Assembly (NCBI RefSeq): GCF_026341035.1 | Contig: NZ_JAPEOQ010000001.1 | Location: forward strand, 1,612,001-1,676,000 | DNA from: Streptomyces sp. NBC_01016 | GTDB lineage: Bacteria > Actinomycetota > Actinomycetes > Streptomycetales > Streptomycetaceae | DNA length: 64,000 bases | Direction: 5' to 3' | Shown here: positions 27,189-35,137 of the stretch, one piece after another | How positions within the stretch are numbered: position 1 is the first letter of the stretch | Layout: every line of letters starts with the position of its first letter | Notes under the pieces: generated by a model | The model's input: the letters and a program-made list of their open reading frames with translations, nothing else | Told to the model about the DNA's origin: nothing | The model's database searches: none | Made by a program: the position numbers and the translations under genes

Positions 27189-28028
27189 CTAGGACTTCTC
27201 GGACTTCTCCGAGTCCTTGGACTTCTCCGAGTCCTTGGAGTCCTTGGAGCCCTTGGACTCCTTGGCGGGGGTCGACGGCTTCGCCGAACCGCCGGCGTCG
27301 CCACCCTTGGCGGACTCGATGACCTTGGCCACCGCTTCCTTCGCCGCCTTCTGCGCGTCCTTCGACAGCGAGCCCGCGGCGGGGGCGTCCTCGCCCGCAA
27401 GACCCGAACCGTTGTAGTCGACCGTCACCACGACGTTGTCCACGCGCGACACGATCGTCTGCTGCTTGGACGTGACGGTGTCCTTCTTGTCCTTGTACTT
27501 CCGGTCATAGCTGATCTGCGTCGCCACGTCGCCCGTCTTGGACACCGGCATCGTCTTGACGTCCTTGGCGCCCTTGGTCGCCTTGGCGTCCGCGATCTGC
27601 TTCGCGTAGTAGCTCGTGGCCAGCTTGTCGCCGCTGCCCCGGTTCACATCCGAGTCGAAACGGACCAACGACACATTGAGCCAGCGGAACTGCGAGCCCT
27701 TCACGCCGTTGTTCTCCAGGCTGGACCAGGAGCAGTTCGCGCGCGTCGACTCGTCGTCGGACGCGCCGGCCTTGCTCTCGGCCTTCGGAACCAGGTCGCC
27801 CAGCGTGTCCTTCGAGAACGCCGAGCACGCCTGCGGCAGCTCCTTGTACGTCGCGGGCGCGACCTTCTTCGCCTTGGCGCCCGAGGTCGAGGTCGAGGCC
27901 TTCGCCTGCGAGTCGTCCTTCGCGCTGTCGGAACCGGAACCGGACGAGCAGCCGGCTACGACGAGAACCGCAGGCACGGCGGCCGCGCAGACAAGGGTGC
28001 GGGTGAGTCGCTTGGTCGGACGGTGCAT
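27189..28028 (-). CDS. DUF3558 family lipoprotein (first of two)
   Basis: 279 residues. Lipoprotein signal TRTLVCAAAVPAVLVVAGC, lipobox VAGC with Cys about 27. The DUF3558 pattern follows: LPQACSAFSKDTLGDLVP and ANCSWSSLENNGVKGSQFRWLNVSLVRF, with the two conserved Cys. It ends in a charged repeat tail of SKDSKDSEKSKDSEKSEKS. Anchored on the outer membrane face; function unknown. The neighbouring gene is a paralogue, suggesting local duplication. Confidence 0.85.
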   Translation of the reverse strand: MHRPTKRLTRTLVCAAAVPAVLVVAGCSSGSGSDSAKDDSQAKASTSTSGAKAKKVAPATYKELPQACSAFSKDTLGDLVPKAESKAGASDDESTRANCSWSSLENNGVKGSQFRWLNVSLVRFDSDVNRGSGDKLATSYYAKQIADAKATKGAKDVKTMPVSKTGDVATQISYDRKYKDKKDTVTSKQQTIVSRVDNVVVTVDYNGSGLAGEDAPAAGSLSKDAQKAAKEAVAKVIESAKGGDAGGSAKPSTPAKESKGSKDSKDSEKSKDSEKSEKS

Positions 28029-28177
28029 GGTTCCTTCACTAGGACGCTGACAGGGCCACGGCCCCGACACGTGATGACCATTCGACCTTCACGAGTGGGG
28101 TCCGATGGGTCACCGTACGCCGTGGCCGACACGCACGTCTCGCCTTCACCATGCCATCGGGCTGTGCCCGAATGCCC

Positions 28178-29032
28178 CTAATCGCCGAACTTGCCGACCA
28201 GGTTCCCGGCCAGATTCCGGGCTGTGTCCTGCATTTCCTTGCTGTCCGGCACCTTCGCGGCGGTCGCCGACTGCACCTCGTACCGGACGGTCACCAACAC
28301 ATTCGACGTGCGGAACGCCACAGTCACCGTGCGGTGCCGACCGGTCGTCGGACCCGCCAGCACGTCGTCGACGAACGCCTCGTCGCCGAGGTCGTCGAGC
28401 AGCCGCGGCTGAAGATCAGCAGACGTCCCGGAGGGCGACCCACTGCCCGAGGCGGAGGAGCTGGGCGAGCCGGGGGAGTCGGAGGCATCGCCGCCCTTGG
28501 CGTCGGAGGCGTCGGCCGACGGCTCGTCCGAGGCCTCCGACGACGCGGAAGCCGAGGCCTCCGACGCCACCGGCTCCGGCAGATGGGCCGCGTCCGCCTT
28601 CGACGCGAACACGGACGCCGCACGGTCGTCATCGCTCACCGCCGTGTCGTACGACACCACACGCTCGAAGTCGAGACTCAGACGATGCGTGCCGTCCCGG
28701 GCCGAATCGTCCTTCCACCGGCACCCGACCCGGCGATCCGTGTCGTACGTGACCGTGGCCACACCCTCGTACGCCTTCTCCCGCTGCTCCGCGTCCGGGA
28801 GCTTCCTGATGCCGGGCAGCATCTCGTCCAGCGTGCCCCGGTCGGGCTGGCTGCACGGCTCGGGCAGCGTCCGGTACTTGCCCGGCTCCGCGGTCGACGC
28901 GGTCGCGGTCGGCTCACCCGGCTTCGAGTCGTCGGCCCCGCCGTCGCCGTCGGAACCACTGGTGCAGCCGGCGAGCACAGCCGCAAGGAGCACGGCGACA
29001 CCCGGTACGAACGCGTACGACTTCCGCTGCAC
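28178..29032 (-). CDS. DUF3558 family lipoprotein (second of two)
   Basis: 284 residues from GTG 29032, preceded by GAGGAG. Lipobox LAGC near residue 23, after FVPGVAVLLAAVLAGC. The conserved pair of Cys is in LPEPCSQPDRGTLDEMLPG and RRVGCRWKDDSA. Between the sheet strands there is a long Ser/Ala/Asp low-complexity insert (about 157-207). Paralogue of the gene at 27189; both are on the same strand with a 149-bp gap. Function unknown. Confidence 0.83.
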   Translation of the reverse strand: MQRKSYAFVPGVAVLLAAVLAGCTSGSDGDGGADDSKPGEPTATASTAEPGKYRTLPEPCSQPDRGTLDEMLPGIRKLPDAEQREKAYEGVATVTYDTDRRVGCRWKDDSARDGTHRLSLDFERVVSYDTAVSDDDRAASVFASKADAAHLPEPVASEASASASSEASDEPSADASDAKGGDASDSPGSPSSSASGSGSPSGTSADLQPRLLDDLGDEAFVDDVLAGPTTGRHRTVTVAFRTSNVLVTVRYEVQSATAAKVPDSKEMQDTARNLAGNLVGKFGD

Positions 29033-29244
29033 CCTGAGGCTCCTCTCGGCGCTTCGCGCCTGGTTAATCGGTTGCCGCGACGGGGCGGCCAATGGGCACC
29101 ATGTCTATCGCACGCGCCGCCGTGAATGCCGGTCCGGCATCCGATTTGCCGCGCTGGCGCCGGTATTTGCGCTACATCCATTTCCGCTGCTTCAACTCGA
29201 AGTTGACCAACTCGTACCAACTCATCCGATCCTCGGGGGATTTC

Positions 29245-30438
29245 ATGTCATACGTAGAGGTTCCGGGCGCCAAGGTCCCGATCCGCATGTGGGTCGACCC
29301 GGCCACGGTGGACCCGGGCGCGCTCCAGCAGCTCCAGAACGTGGCGACGCTCCCCTGGATCAAGGGCCTGGCCGTCATGCCCGACGTCCACTACGGAAAG
29401 GGCGCCACGGTCGGCTCGGTGATCGCGATGCAGGGTGCGGTCTGCCCGGCGGCGGTCGGCGTCGACATCGGCTGCGGAATGAGCGCGGTAAAGACGTCCC
29501 TGACAGCGAACGACCTCCCGGGCGACCTGTCCCGCCTCCGCTCGAAGATCGAGCAGGCGATCCCGGTGGGCCGCGGCATGCATGACGAGCCGGTGGATCC
29601 GGGACGGCTGCACGGGTTTGCCACGGGTGGGTGGGACGACTTCTGGGGACGGTTCGGCGGGGTCGCCGATGCGGTGAAGTTCCGGGAGGGGCGGGCCGTG
29701 AAGCAGATGGGAACGCTAGGCTCGGGCAACCACTTTGTGGAATTTTGCGTAGATATGTCTGATTCGGTCTGGCTCATGCTGCACTCCGGTTCCCGCAACA
29801 TCGGCAAGGAACTGGCGGACCATCACATCGGCGTGGCGCAGAGCCTGTCGCACAACCAGAACCTGGTCGACCGCGACCTCGCCGTGTTCATCGCGGAGAC
29901 CCCGCAGATGGCGGCGTACCGCAACGACCTGTTCTGGGCGCAGGAGTACGCCAAGTACAACCGCACGATCATGATGGCGCTCTTCAAGGACGTGATCCGC
30001 AAGGAGTTCAAGAAGGCGAAGCCGACGTTCGAGCCGGAGATCAGTGCTCACCACAATTACGTGAGCGAGGAACGGTACGAGGGTGTCGACCTGCTGGTCA
30101 CCCGCAAGGGGGCGATCCGCGCGGGCTCCGGCGAGTACGGGATCATCCCCGGTTCCATGGGCACGGGCTCGTACATCGTGAAGGGCCTCGGCAACGCGGC
30201 GTCCTTCAACTCCGCGTCGCACGGCGCGGGCCGGAAGATGAGCCGGAACGCCGCGAAGAAGCGCTTCTCGACGCGAGACCTGGAGGAGCAGACGCGGGGC
30301 GTGGAGTGCCGCAAGGACTCCGGCGTCGTGGATGAGATCCCGGGCGCGTACAAGCCGATCGAGCAGGTCATCGACCAGCAGCGGGACCTCGTGGAGGTCG
30401 TGGCCAAGCTCAAGCAGGTCGTCTGTGTGAAGGGCTGA
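29245..30438 (+). CDS. rtcB: RNA-splicing ligase RtcB
   Basis: 397 residues. Conserved RtcB blocks: VMPDVHYGKGATVGSVIAM, GVDIGCGMSA (metal-binding Cys), TLGSGNHFVEF, MLHSGSRNIGKELADHHI, and the guanylated His in SHGAGRKMSR. It joins 2',3'-cyclic phosphate or 3'-phosphate to 5'-OH RNA ends using GTP and Mn. ATG 29245 is chosen for its family N-terminus and CGGGGGA ribosome site; the 50-residue upstream extension is unlikely. No RtcA or archease gene adjoins it, so its RNA target in this organism is not evident. Confidence 0.95.
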   Translation: MSYVEVPGAKVPIRMWVDPATVDPGALQQLQNVATLPWIKGLAVMPDVHYGKGATVGSVIAMQGAVCPAAVGVDIGCGMSAVKTSLTANDLPGDLSRLRSKIEQAIPVGRGMHDEPVDPGRLHGFATGGWDDFWGRFGGVADAVKFREGRAVKQMGTLGSGNHFVEFCVDMSDSVWLMLHSGSRNIGKELADHHIGVAQSLSHNQNLVDRDLAVFIAETPQMAAYRNDLFWAQEYAKYNRTIMMALFKDVIRKEFKKAKPTFEPEISAHHNYVSEERYEGVDLLVTRKGAIRAGSGEYGIIPGSMGTGSYIVKGLGNAASFNSASHGAGRKMSRNAAKKRFSTRDLEEQTRGVECRKDSGVVDEIPGAYKPIEQVIDQQRDLVEVVAKLKQVVCVKG

Positions 30439-30505
30439 CCCACTGGGGCCGCGCGTACCCTGGGCTGCGATTCAGTGGATCGTCGCCGAAAGGTAGGGCA
30501 AGACC

Positions 30506-31276
30506 ATGGCTCCCGCCCCCGCATCCCGTATTGCCGTCGTCACGGGCGCGAGCAGTGGCATTGGTGCTGCTACTGCTCGGCAGCTGGCGGCCGAGGGGTA
30601 TCGCGTGGTGCTCACGGCTCGCCGGCAGGACCGGATCGACGCGGTCGCGAAGGAGATCACGGCTGCTGGGCACGATGCCGTCGCGTACGCGTTGGACGTG
30701 ACCGACCGGGCCGCTGTCGATGAGTTCGCCTCCGCGTTCAAGACCATCGGCGTGCTCGTGAACAACGCCGGTGGCGCCCTCGGTGCTGATCCCGTTGCCA
30801 CCGGGGACCCGGATCAGTGGCGGCAGATGTACGAGACGAACGTCATCGGCACGCTCAATGTCACGCAGGCGCTGCTGCCCGCCCTCACCGCGAGTGGGGA
30901 TGGGACTGTTGTTGTTCTGTCGTCGACCGCTGGGCATGGGACGTATGAAGGTGGGGGCGGGTACGTCGCCGCCAAGCATGGGGAGCATGTGCTCGCCGAG
31001 ACGCTGCGGCTGGAGATCGTCGGGACTCCGGTGCGGGTGATCGAGGTCGCGCCGGGGATGGTGAAGACCGACGAGTTCGCGCTGACCCGGTTCGGCGGGG
31101 ACGAGGAGAAGGCCGCGAAGGTGTACCAGGGCGTGGCCGAGCCGCTGAGCGCGGACGATGTCGCCGACACCATCAGCTGGGCCGTGACCCGGCCGCCGCA
31201 CGTGAACATCGACCTGCTGGTGGTGCGGCCGCGTGCTCAGGCGTCCAACACCAAGGTGCATCGTGAGCAGTCCTAG
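30506..31276 (+). CDS. Short-chain dehydrogenase/reductase
   Basis: 256 residues. Cofactor motif VVTGASSGIGAAT (TGxxxGIG), VLVNNAGGALG, the catalytic Ser in VVVLSSTAGHG and YVAAKHG (YxxxK). Classical SDR, NADP-type acidic/basic pattern ARRQDRID. The substrate is unknown. Third-position G/T is more frequent than in neighbours (for example runs of GTT/GGT codons), suggesting a different codon history. Its stop overlaps the GTG start of the small DUF6126-like gene. Confidence 0.93.
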   Translation: MAPAPASRIAVVTGASSGIGAATARQLAAEGYRVVLTARRQDRIDAVAKEITAAGHDAVAYALDVTDRAAVDEFASAFKTIGVLVNNAGGALGADPVATGDPDQWRQMYETNVIGTLNVTQALLPALTASGDGTVVVLSSTAGHGTYEGGGGYVAAKHGEHVLAETLRLEIVGTPVRVIEVAPGMVKTDEFALTRFGGDEEKAAKVYQGVAEPLSADDVADTISWAVTRPPHVNIDLLVVRPRAQASNTKVHREQS

Positions 31277-31454
31277 CCCTGAGCAGGCGGGGGCGCCCGA
31301 TCCGTTGGACGTGCTTCAGCGGGAGTACGACGAGCGGCGTCGCGCGGAGGAGAAGCGCGGCGAGCGGTACATGTGGTGGTACCTGGGGTACTTCCTGTTC
31401 GGGATTCATATCGTCGCGTTCGTGATGATCTACGCGATCAAGCACGCCAACTAG
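31263..31454 (+). CDS. Small membrane protein, DUF6126-like
   Basis: 63 residues from GTG 31263, overlapping the SDR end by 14 bp. Charged N-terminal helix (DVLQREYDERRRAEEKRGERY) and one C-terminal membrane helix (MWWYLGYFLFGIHIVAFVMIYAI). Its stop overlaps the end of the convergent AraC gene by 4 bp. I recognise the pattern as a small actinobacterial membrane family of unknown function. Confidence 0.75.
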   Translation: MSSPSPEQAGAPDPLDVLQREYDERRRAEEKRGERYMWWYLGYFLFGIHIVAFVMIYAIKHAN

Positions 31455-32290
31455 CCTGCGTATGCCGTCGGGGGTACCCCCACCGTCGACGTGAAGTCCC
31501 GTACGAGGTGGGCCTGGTCCGCGTAGCCGAGGTCGGCGGCCAGGGCGGCCCAGTCGATGTTGCGGCGGGCCGCGGCCGTCTCCACCGCCTCGTGGATGCG
31601 GTAGCGCAGGATGCACCACTTGGGGCTGACGCCGACGTACGCGTGGAAGAGGCGCTGCAGTGATCGCACCGTCATGCCTTCGGCGCGCGCGAAGTCGGCG
31701 ACTCGGCGGACCCCGCGGTCGGCCCTTATGCGGTCGACCAGGCCGATCGCGAGCTCCGCCTGCGGGTCGGGTGCGGTGGGGGCGAGGGGCAGCAGGTACG
31801 CGTCCAGGGCGGCGATCCGGCCGGTGTCGTCGGAGTCGGTGTCGTCGGCGGTGTCCGCGGGGGAGAGGATGGCCGCCGGGTCCGTGGCCGGGAAGATCTC
31901 CTCGTAGGGCAGGACGCGGCCCGTCCACTCCGAGACCGGCGCGTCCGGCGCGAACGGTCGGAACGCCCCGGGCCGGAACTTCACCCCGCACACCCTTCCC
32001 CGCCCGTGGATCTTGCGCGTGTAGAGGCCGGGCGCGGCGACGCCGGTCAGCTCCCCGTACGGCGGCTGGTCGATGTCGTCCTGCTGGAAGGTGAGGTGCA
32101 CGGACGGGTGGGGCAGCACGTTCGATGCGTAGGGCTCCGGCAGGTCCCAGTCGATGAACCAGTAGTTCTCGACGTGCCGGCGCAGCGGCTCGGCGGGTTC
32201 GTGGTGCCGCAGCCGTACGCGCGTGAGCAGCGCGGTCGGGTCGACGATCCCGCGGGTGTCGGGGCGCTCCTGCGACATGTCCTGTGACAT
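31451..32290 (-). CDS. AraC family transcriptional regulator
   Basis: 279 residues. N-terminal cupin-like sensing part with VLPHPSVHLTFQQDDI and GVKFRPGAFRPF, typical of a DUF6597-like domain. The C-terminal AraC double HTH is GVRRVADFARAEGMTVRSLQRLFHAYVGVSPKWCILRYRI and WAALAADLGYADQAHLVRDFTSTVGVPPTAYA. It diverges from the TIGR03086 gene, which it may control. ATG 32278 (second Met) is an alternative start. Confidence 0.9.
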   Translation of the reverse strand: MSQDMSQERPDTRGIVDPTALLTRVRLRHHEPAEPLRRHVENYWFIDWDLPEPYASNVLPHPSVHLTFQQDDIDQPPYGELTGVAAPGLYTRKIHGRGRVCGVKFRPGAFRPFAPDAPVSEWTGRVLPYEEIFPATDPAAILSPADTADDTDSDDTGRIAALDAYLLPLAPTAPDPQAELAIGLVDRIRADRGVRRVADFARAEGMTVRSLQRLFHAYVGVSPKWCILRYRIHEAVETAAARRNIDWAALAADLGYADQAHLVRDFTSTVGVPPTAYAG

Positions 32291-32381
32291 GGGGAGAGCG
32301 TAGAGCGGGGCACTGACAGTGCGTTTCCGTGGCGTCGTGTTTCTTCAAGCCGGGCGGGGCCCGTGCTCGTAGCGTCGAGGT

Positions 32382-32984
32382 ATGGACACGAACGAGAACA
32401 CGAACGAGAAGCAGACGCATACGAAGTCCCTGGGCGCGCTGCTCGCCGCGGCCGTCTCCCGTGCCGTCCCGGTCGTCACCGGTATCGAGGACAAGGCCCT
32501 CGATGCCCCCACGCCGTGCGCGGACTACGACGTGAGGGCCCTGGCCAACCACCTTCTCCACGTGGTCGTCGAGTTCCAGAAGCTCGCGGTGAAGCAGGAC
32601 TCCGACTTCTCCTCGCCGCCGGACTACGTGGCGGAGGCCGGCTGGCGGGAGCGGTTCGCGCGTGAGGCGGAGGCGCTGGTCGAGGCCTGGTCCACGCCCG
32701 GGGCGGAGGAGGGGACGACCGGGGCGCTGAACATGCCGGCGCGGACCGTGGGCGGGATGGCGCTGCTGGATCTGACCGCGCACGCGTGGGATCTGGCGCG
32801 GGCGACCGGCCAGGAGTACGGGGCCGATCCGGCGGTGGTGGCGGAGCTCACGGAGGTCGTGGAGCGGCTCGCGCCGACGGGCCGGGAGATGGGGGTGTTC
32901 GGGGCGGCCGTGCCGGTGGGCGCGGACGCGGATCCGCTCGCTCGTCTGCTGGCTGCCACGGGCCGGGATCCGTACGGGAAGTAG
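32382..32984 (+). CDS. TIGR03086 / mycothiol-dependent maleylpyruvate isomerase-like (DinB-fold) protein
   Basis: 200 residues. APTPCADYDVRALANHLLHVVVEF is the family signature, with His in the N-terminal helix bundle. LDLTAHAWDLARATGQE supplies the second metal-binding His. DinB/YfiT folds of this type often depend on mycothiol. The gene faces an AraC regulator across 91 bp. Enzyme activity not defined. Confidence 0.87.
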   Translation: MDTNENTNEKQTHTKSLGALLAAAVSRAVPVVTGIEDKALDAPTPCADYDVRALANHLLHVVVEFQKLAVKQDSDFSSPPDYVAEAGWRERFAREAEALVEAWSTPGAEEGTTGALNMPARTVGGMALLDLTAHAWDLARATGQEYGADPAVVAELTEVVERLAPTGREMGVFGAAVPVGADADPLARLLAATGRDPYGK

Positions 32985-33037
32985 GTGGCGACGGCGTCGG
33001 GGAATAGCGCGCGACCGTGCACCGTTCCGGAGGTATA

Positions 33038-33051
33038 GTTGAAGCGTCAAC
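33038..33051. promoter_or_regulatory. MarR-like palindrome upstream of luciferase-like gene
   Basis: GTTGA-AGCG-TCAAC is a perfect inverted repeat with TATAGT (33034-33039) overlapping its left arm as a possible -10. It lies about 30 bp before the start. The TTGA/TCAA half-sites resemble MarR-type operators. Confidence 0.55.
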
Positions 33052-33081
33052 AACCTGCGGAAGGTGAGCAAGGTGAGCAGC

Positions 33082-34191
33082 ATGCAGTTCGGGATCTTCA
33101 CCGTCGGTGACGTCACCGTGGACCCGACGACCGGACGCGCGCCGAGCGAGCACGAGCGCATCAAGGCGATGCTCGCCATCGCGCAGAAGGCGGAGGAGGT
33201 CGGCCTGGACGTCTTCGCCACCGGTGAGCACCACAACCCGCCGTTCGTCCCGTCCTCGCCGACGACGATGCTCGGCCACATCGCGGCCCGCACCGAGAAC
33301 CTGATCCTGTCCACGTCGACGACGCTGATCACCACGAACGACCCGGTGAAGATCGCCGAGGACTTCGCGATGCTGCAGCACGTCGCGGATGGCCGGGTCG
33401 ACCTGATGATGGGCCGCGGCAACACCGGCCCGGTCTACCCGTGGTTCGGCAAGGACATCCGGGACGGCATCGACCTCGCCATCGAGAACTACGCGCTGCT
33501 GCGCCGCCTCTGGGACGAGGACGTCGTGACGTGGAAGGGCAAGTTCCGTACGCCGCTCCAGTCGTTCACGTCGACGCCGCGTCCGATGGACGGAGTCGCG
33601 CCCTTCGTGTGGCACGGCTCCATCCGCTCGCCGGAGATCGCCGAGCAGGCCGCGTACTACGGCGACGGCTTCTTCCACAACCACATCTTCTGGCCGGCCT
33701 CCCACACCAAGCAGATGGCGAACCTGTACCGGCAGCGCTACGCCCACTACGGGCACGGCACGCCGGAGCAGGCGATCGTGGGCCTCGGTGGCCAGGTGTT
33801 CATGCGGAAGAACTCCCAGGACGCGGTGCGCGAGTTCCGCCCGTACTTCGACAACGCGCCGGTGTACGGGCACGGTCCGTCCCTCGAGGAGTTCACGTCG
33901 CAGACGCCGCTGACGGTCGGTTCGCCGCAGGAGGTCATCGAGCGGACGCTGTCCTTCCGTGACTACGTGGGCGACTACCAGCGCCAGCTGTTCCTGATGG
34001 ACCACGCGGGGCTGCCGCTCAAGACGGTCCTGGAGCAGCTCGACCTGCTGGGCGAGGAGGTCGTGCCGGTGCTGCGCAAGGAGTTCGCGAACAAGCGGCC
34101 GGCGAATGTGCCGGATGCGCCCACGCACGCGGCCCGTGTCGCCGCCAAGTCGGCCGGTTCTGGTTCTGGTTCTGAAGGGAGTTCGAAGTGA
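33082..34191 (+). CDS. CE1758-family FMN-dependent luciferase-like monooxygenase
   Basis: 369 residues. MQFGIFTVGDVTVDPTTGRAPSEHERIKAM and LDVFATGEHHNPPF are characteristic of this luciferase-like subfamily, with a TIM-barrel FMN site (VDLMMGRGNTGPVYPWFGKD). ATG 33082 is preferred; GTG 33073 and GTG 33064 are also in frame. The C-terminal tail is low complexity (AAKSAGSGSGSEGSSK). The stop overlaps the reductase start (ATGA), so the two form a monooxygenase/FMN reductase pair. The oxidised substrate is unknown. Confidence 0.88.
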   Translation: MQFGIFTVGDVTVDPTTGRAPSEHERIKAMLAIAQKAEEVGLDVFATGEHHNPPFVPSSPTTMLGHIAARTENLILSTSTTLITTNDPVKIAEDFAMLQHVADGRVDLMMGRGNTGPVYPWFGKDIRDGIDLAIENYALLRRLWDEDVVTWKGKFRTPLQSFTSTPRPMDGVAPFVWHGSIRSPEIAEQAAYYGDGFFHNHIFWPASHTKQMANLYRQRYAHYGHGTPEQAIVGLGGQVFMRKNSQDAVREFRPYFDNAPVYGHGPSLEEFTSQTPLTVGSPQEVIERTLSFRDYVGDYQRQLFLMDHAGLPLKTVLEQLDLLGEEVVPVLRKEFANKRPANVPDAPTHAARVAAKSAGSGSGSEGSSK

Positions 34192-34835
34192 AGCTCGTCG
34201 TCGTGTCGGCGGGGCTGAGTGCTCCGTCGTCCACGCGGCTGCTGGCCGATCGGCTGGCCGCCGCGACCACGGAGCGCGTGGACGCGGAGGTCGAGGTGCT
34301 CGAACTGCGTGACTACGCCACGGAGATCGCCCAGCACTTCGTGACCGGGTTCCCGCCGGTCCGGCTGGCCGCCGCGCTCGATGCGGTGGCGGCGGCGGAC
34401 GGGTTGATCGCGGTGACCCCGGTCTTCTCGGCTTCGTACAGCGGCCTGTTCAAGTCGTTCTTCGACCTGATCGACAAGGACGCGCTGACAGGGAAGCCGG
34501 TGCTCGTCGGCGCGACCGGCGGCACGGCCCGCCACTCGCTCGTGACCGAGCACGCACTGCGCCCGCTCTTCACGTACCTCCGGGCCGTCGTCCTCCCGAC
34601 CGCCGTGTACGCGGCGTCGGAGGACTGGGGCGAGGAGGGCCTTGCCGCTCGTATCGCGCGGGCGGGTGGGGAGTTGGCGCGGTTCATGGGACCTTCCGCG
34701 TCGTCCCCCGACGTGGACACGGCGTCGGCGATCGCCCCGCGCTCACTGCACGGCGCGATCACGTCCGTGGACCCGGAGGACGGCTTCGAGGTCGTCCCCT
34801 TCGCGGAACGCCTGGAGGCGCTGCGGGTCGGCTGA
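34188..34835 (+). CDS. CE1759-family FMN reductase
   Basis: 215 residues with the flavodoxin-like NADPH-dependent FMN reductase fold: KLVVVSAGLSAPSSTRLLADRLA (phosphate loop), AADGLIAVTPVFSASYSGLFKSFFDLI, and GKPVLVGATGGTARHSLVTEHALRPLF. Supplies reduced FMN to the luciferase-like partner. Overlaps its upstream partner by 4 bp. The same gene pair is conserved in actinobacteria. Confidence 0.9.
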   Translation: MKLVVVSAGLSAPSSTRLLADRLAAATTERVDAEVEVLELRDYATEIAQHFVTGFPPVRLAAALDAVAAADGLIAVTPVFSASYSGLFKSFFDLIDKDALTGKPVLVGATGGTARHSLVTEHALRPLFTYLRAVVLPTAVYAASEDWGEEGLAARIARAGGELARFMGPSASSPDVDTASAIAPRSLHGAITSVDPEDGFEVVPFAERLEALRVG

Positions 34836-34912
34836 CGCCGCGGTTCTGGTGGGGCGGGACCGGTTCCGTATCGGGGCCGGTGCCCGCCGTCCTCGTTGCG
34901 CGGCACCGGAGC

Positions 34913-34973
34913 GCCGCCTTGCCCACCCTGCCGCCCCAGGCGGCAGATTGCCCAAGTCGGCGGCGGTCGACCG
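34913..34973. repeat. Palindromic repeat element, copy 1
   Basis: 61 bp that match 47513-47573 with one difference. CTGCCGCC-CCA-GGCGGCAG forms the inner stem; GCCTTG and CAAG outer arms extend it partly. An inverted copy is at 63305. Confidence 0.9.
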
Positions 34974-35061
34974 CAGTGGGCGGGAGCCGTCCTTGCGGTC
35001 ACGGACCCAAGGCGGGTGCGGTCGACCGTTATGGGCGGGGACGGGGCCATCGGCGGCGGCT

Positions 35062-35123
35062 GGGCAAATCAAGCCCCGCCTGTGGACGATAGCCCGCGGG
35101 GTCCGGGGCGGAGCCCCGTGGCG
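35062..35123. repeat. Composite repeat, copy 1 (GGGGTCCGGGGCGGAGCCCC type)
   Basis: 62 bp starting GGGCAAATCAAGCCCCGCC and ending GGAGCCCCGTGGCG; near-identical to 47405-47467 and partly to 18463-18556. Confidence 0.9.
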
Positions 35124-35137
35124 TAGGCAACACCCGG

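Larger units (their letters stand above)
34836..35137. other. 302-bp intergenic region made of dispersed repeats
   Basis: No gene seen. It holds a palindromic element at 34913-34973 and the composite GGGCAAATCAAGCCCCG/GGGGTCCGGGGCGGAGCCCC repeat at 35062-35123. Both recur between 47.4 and 47.6 kb. It separates the convergent FMN reductase and glycosyltransferase genes. Confidence 0.8.
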
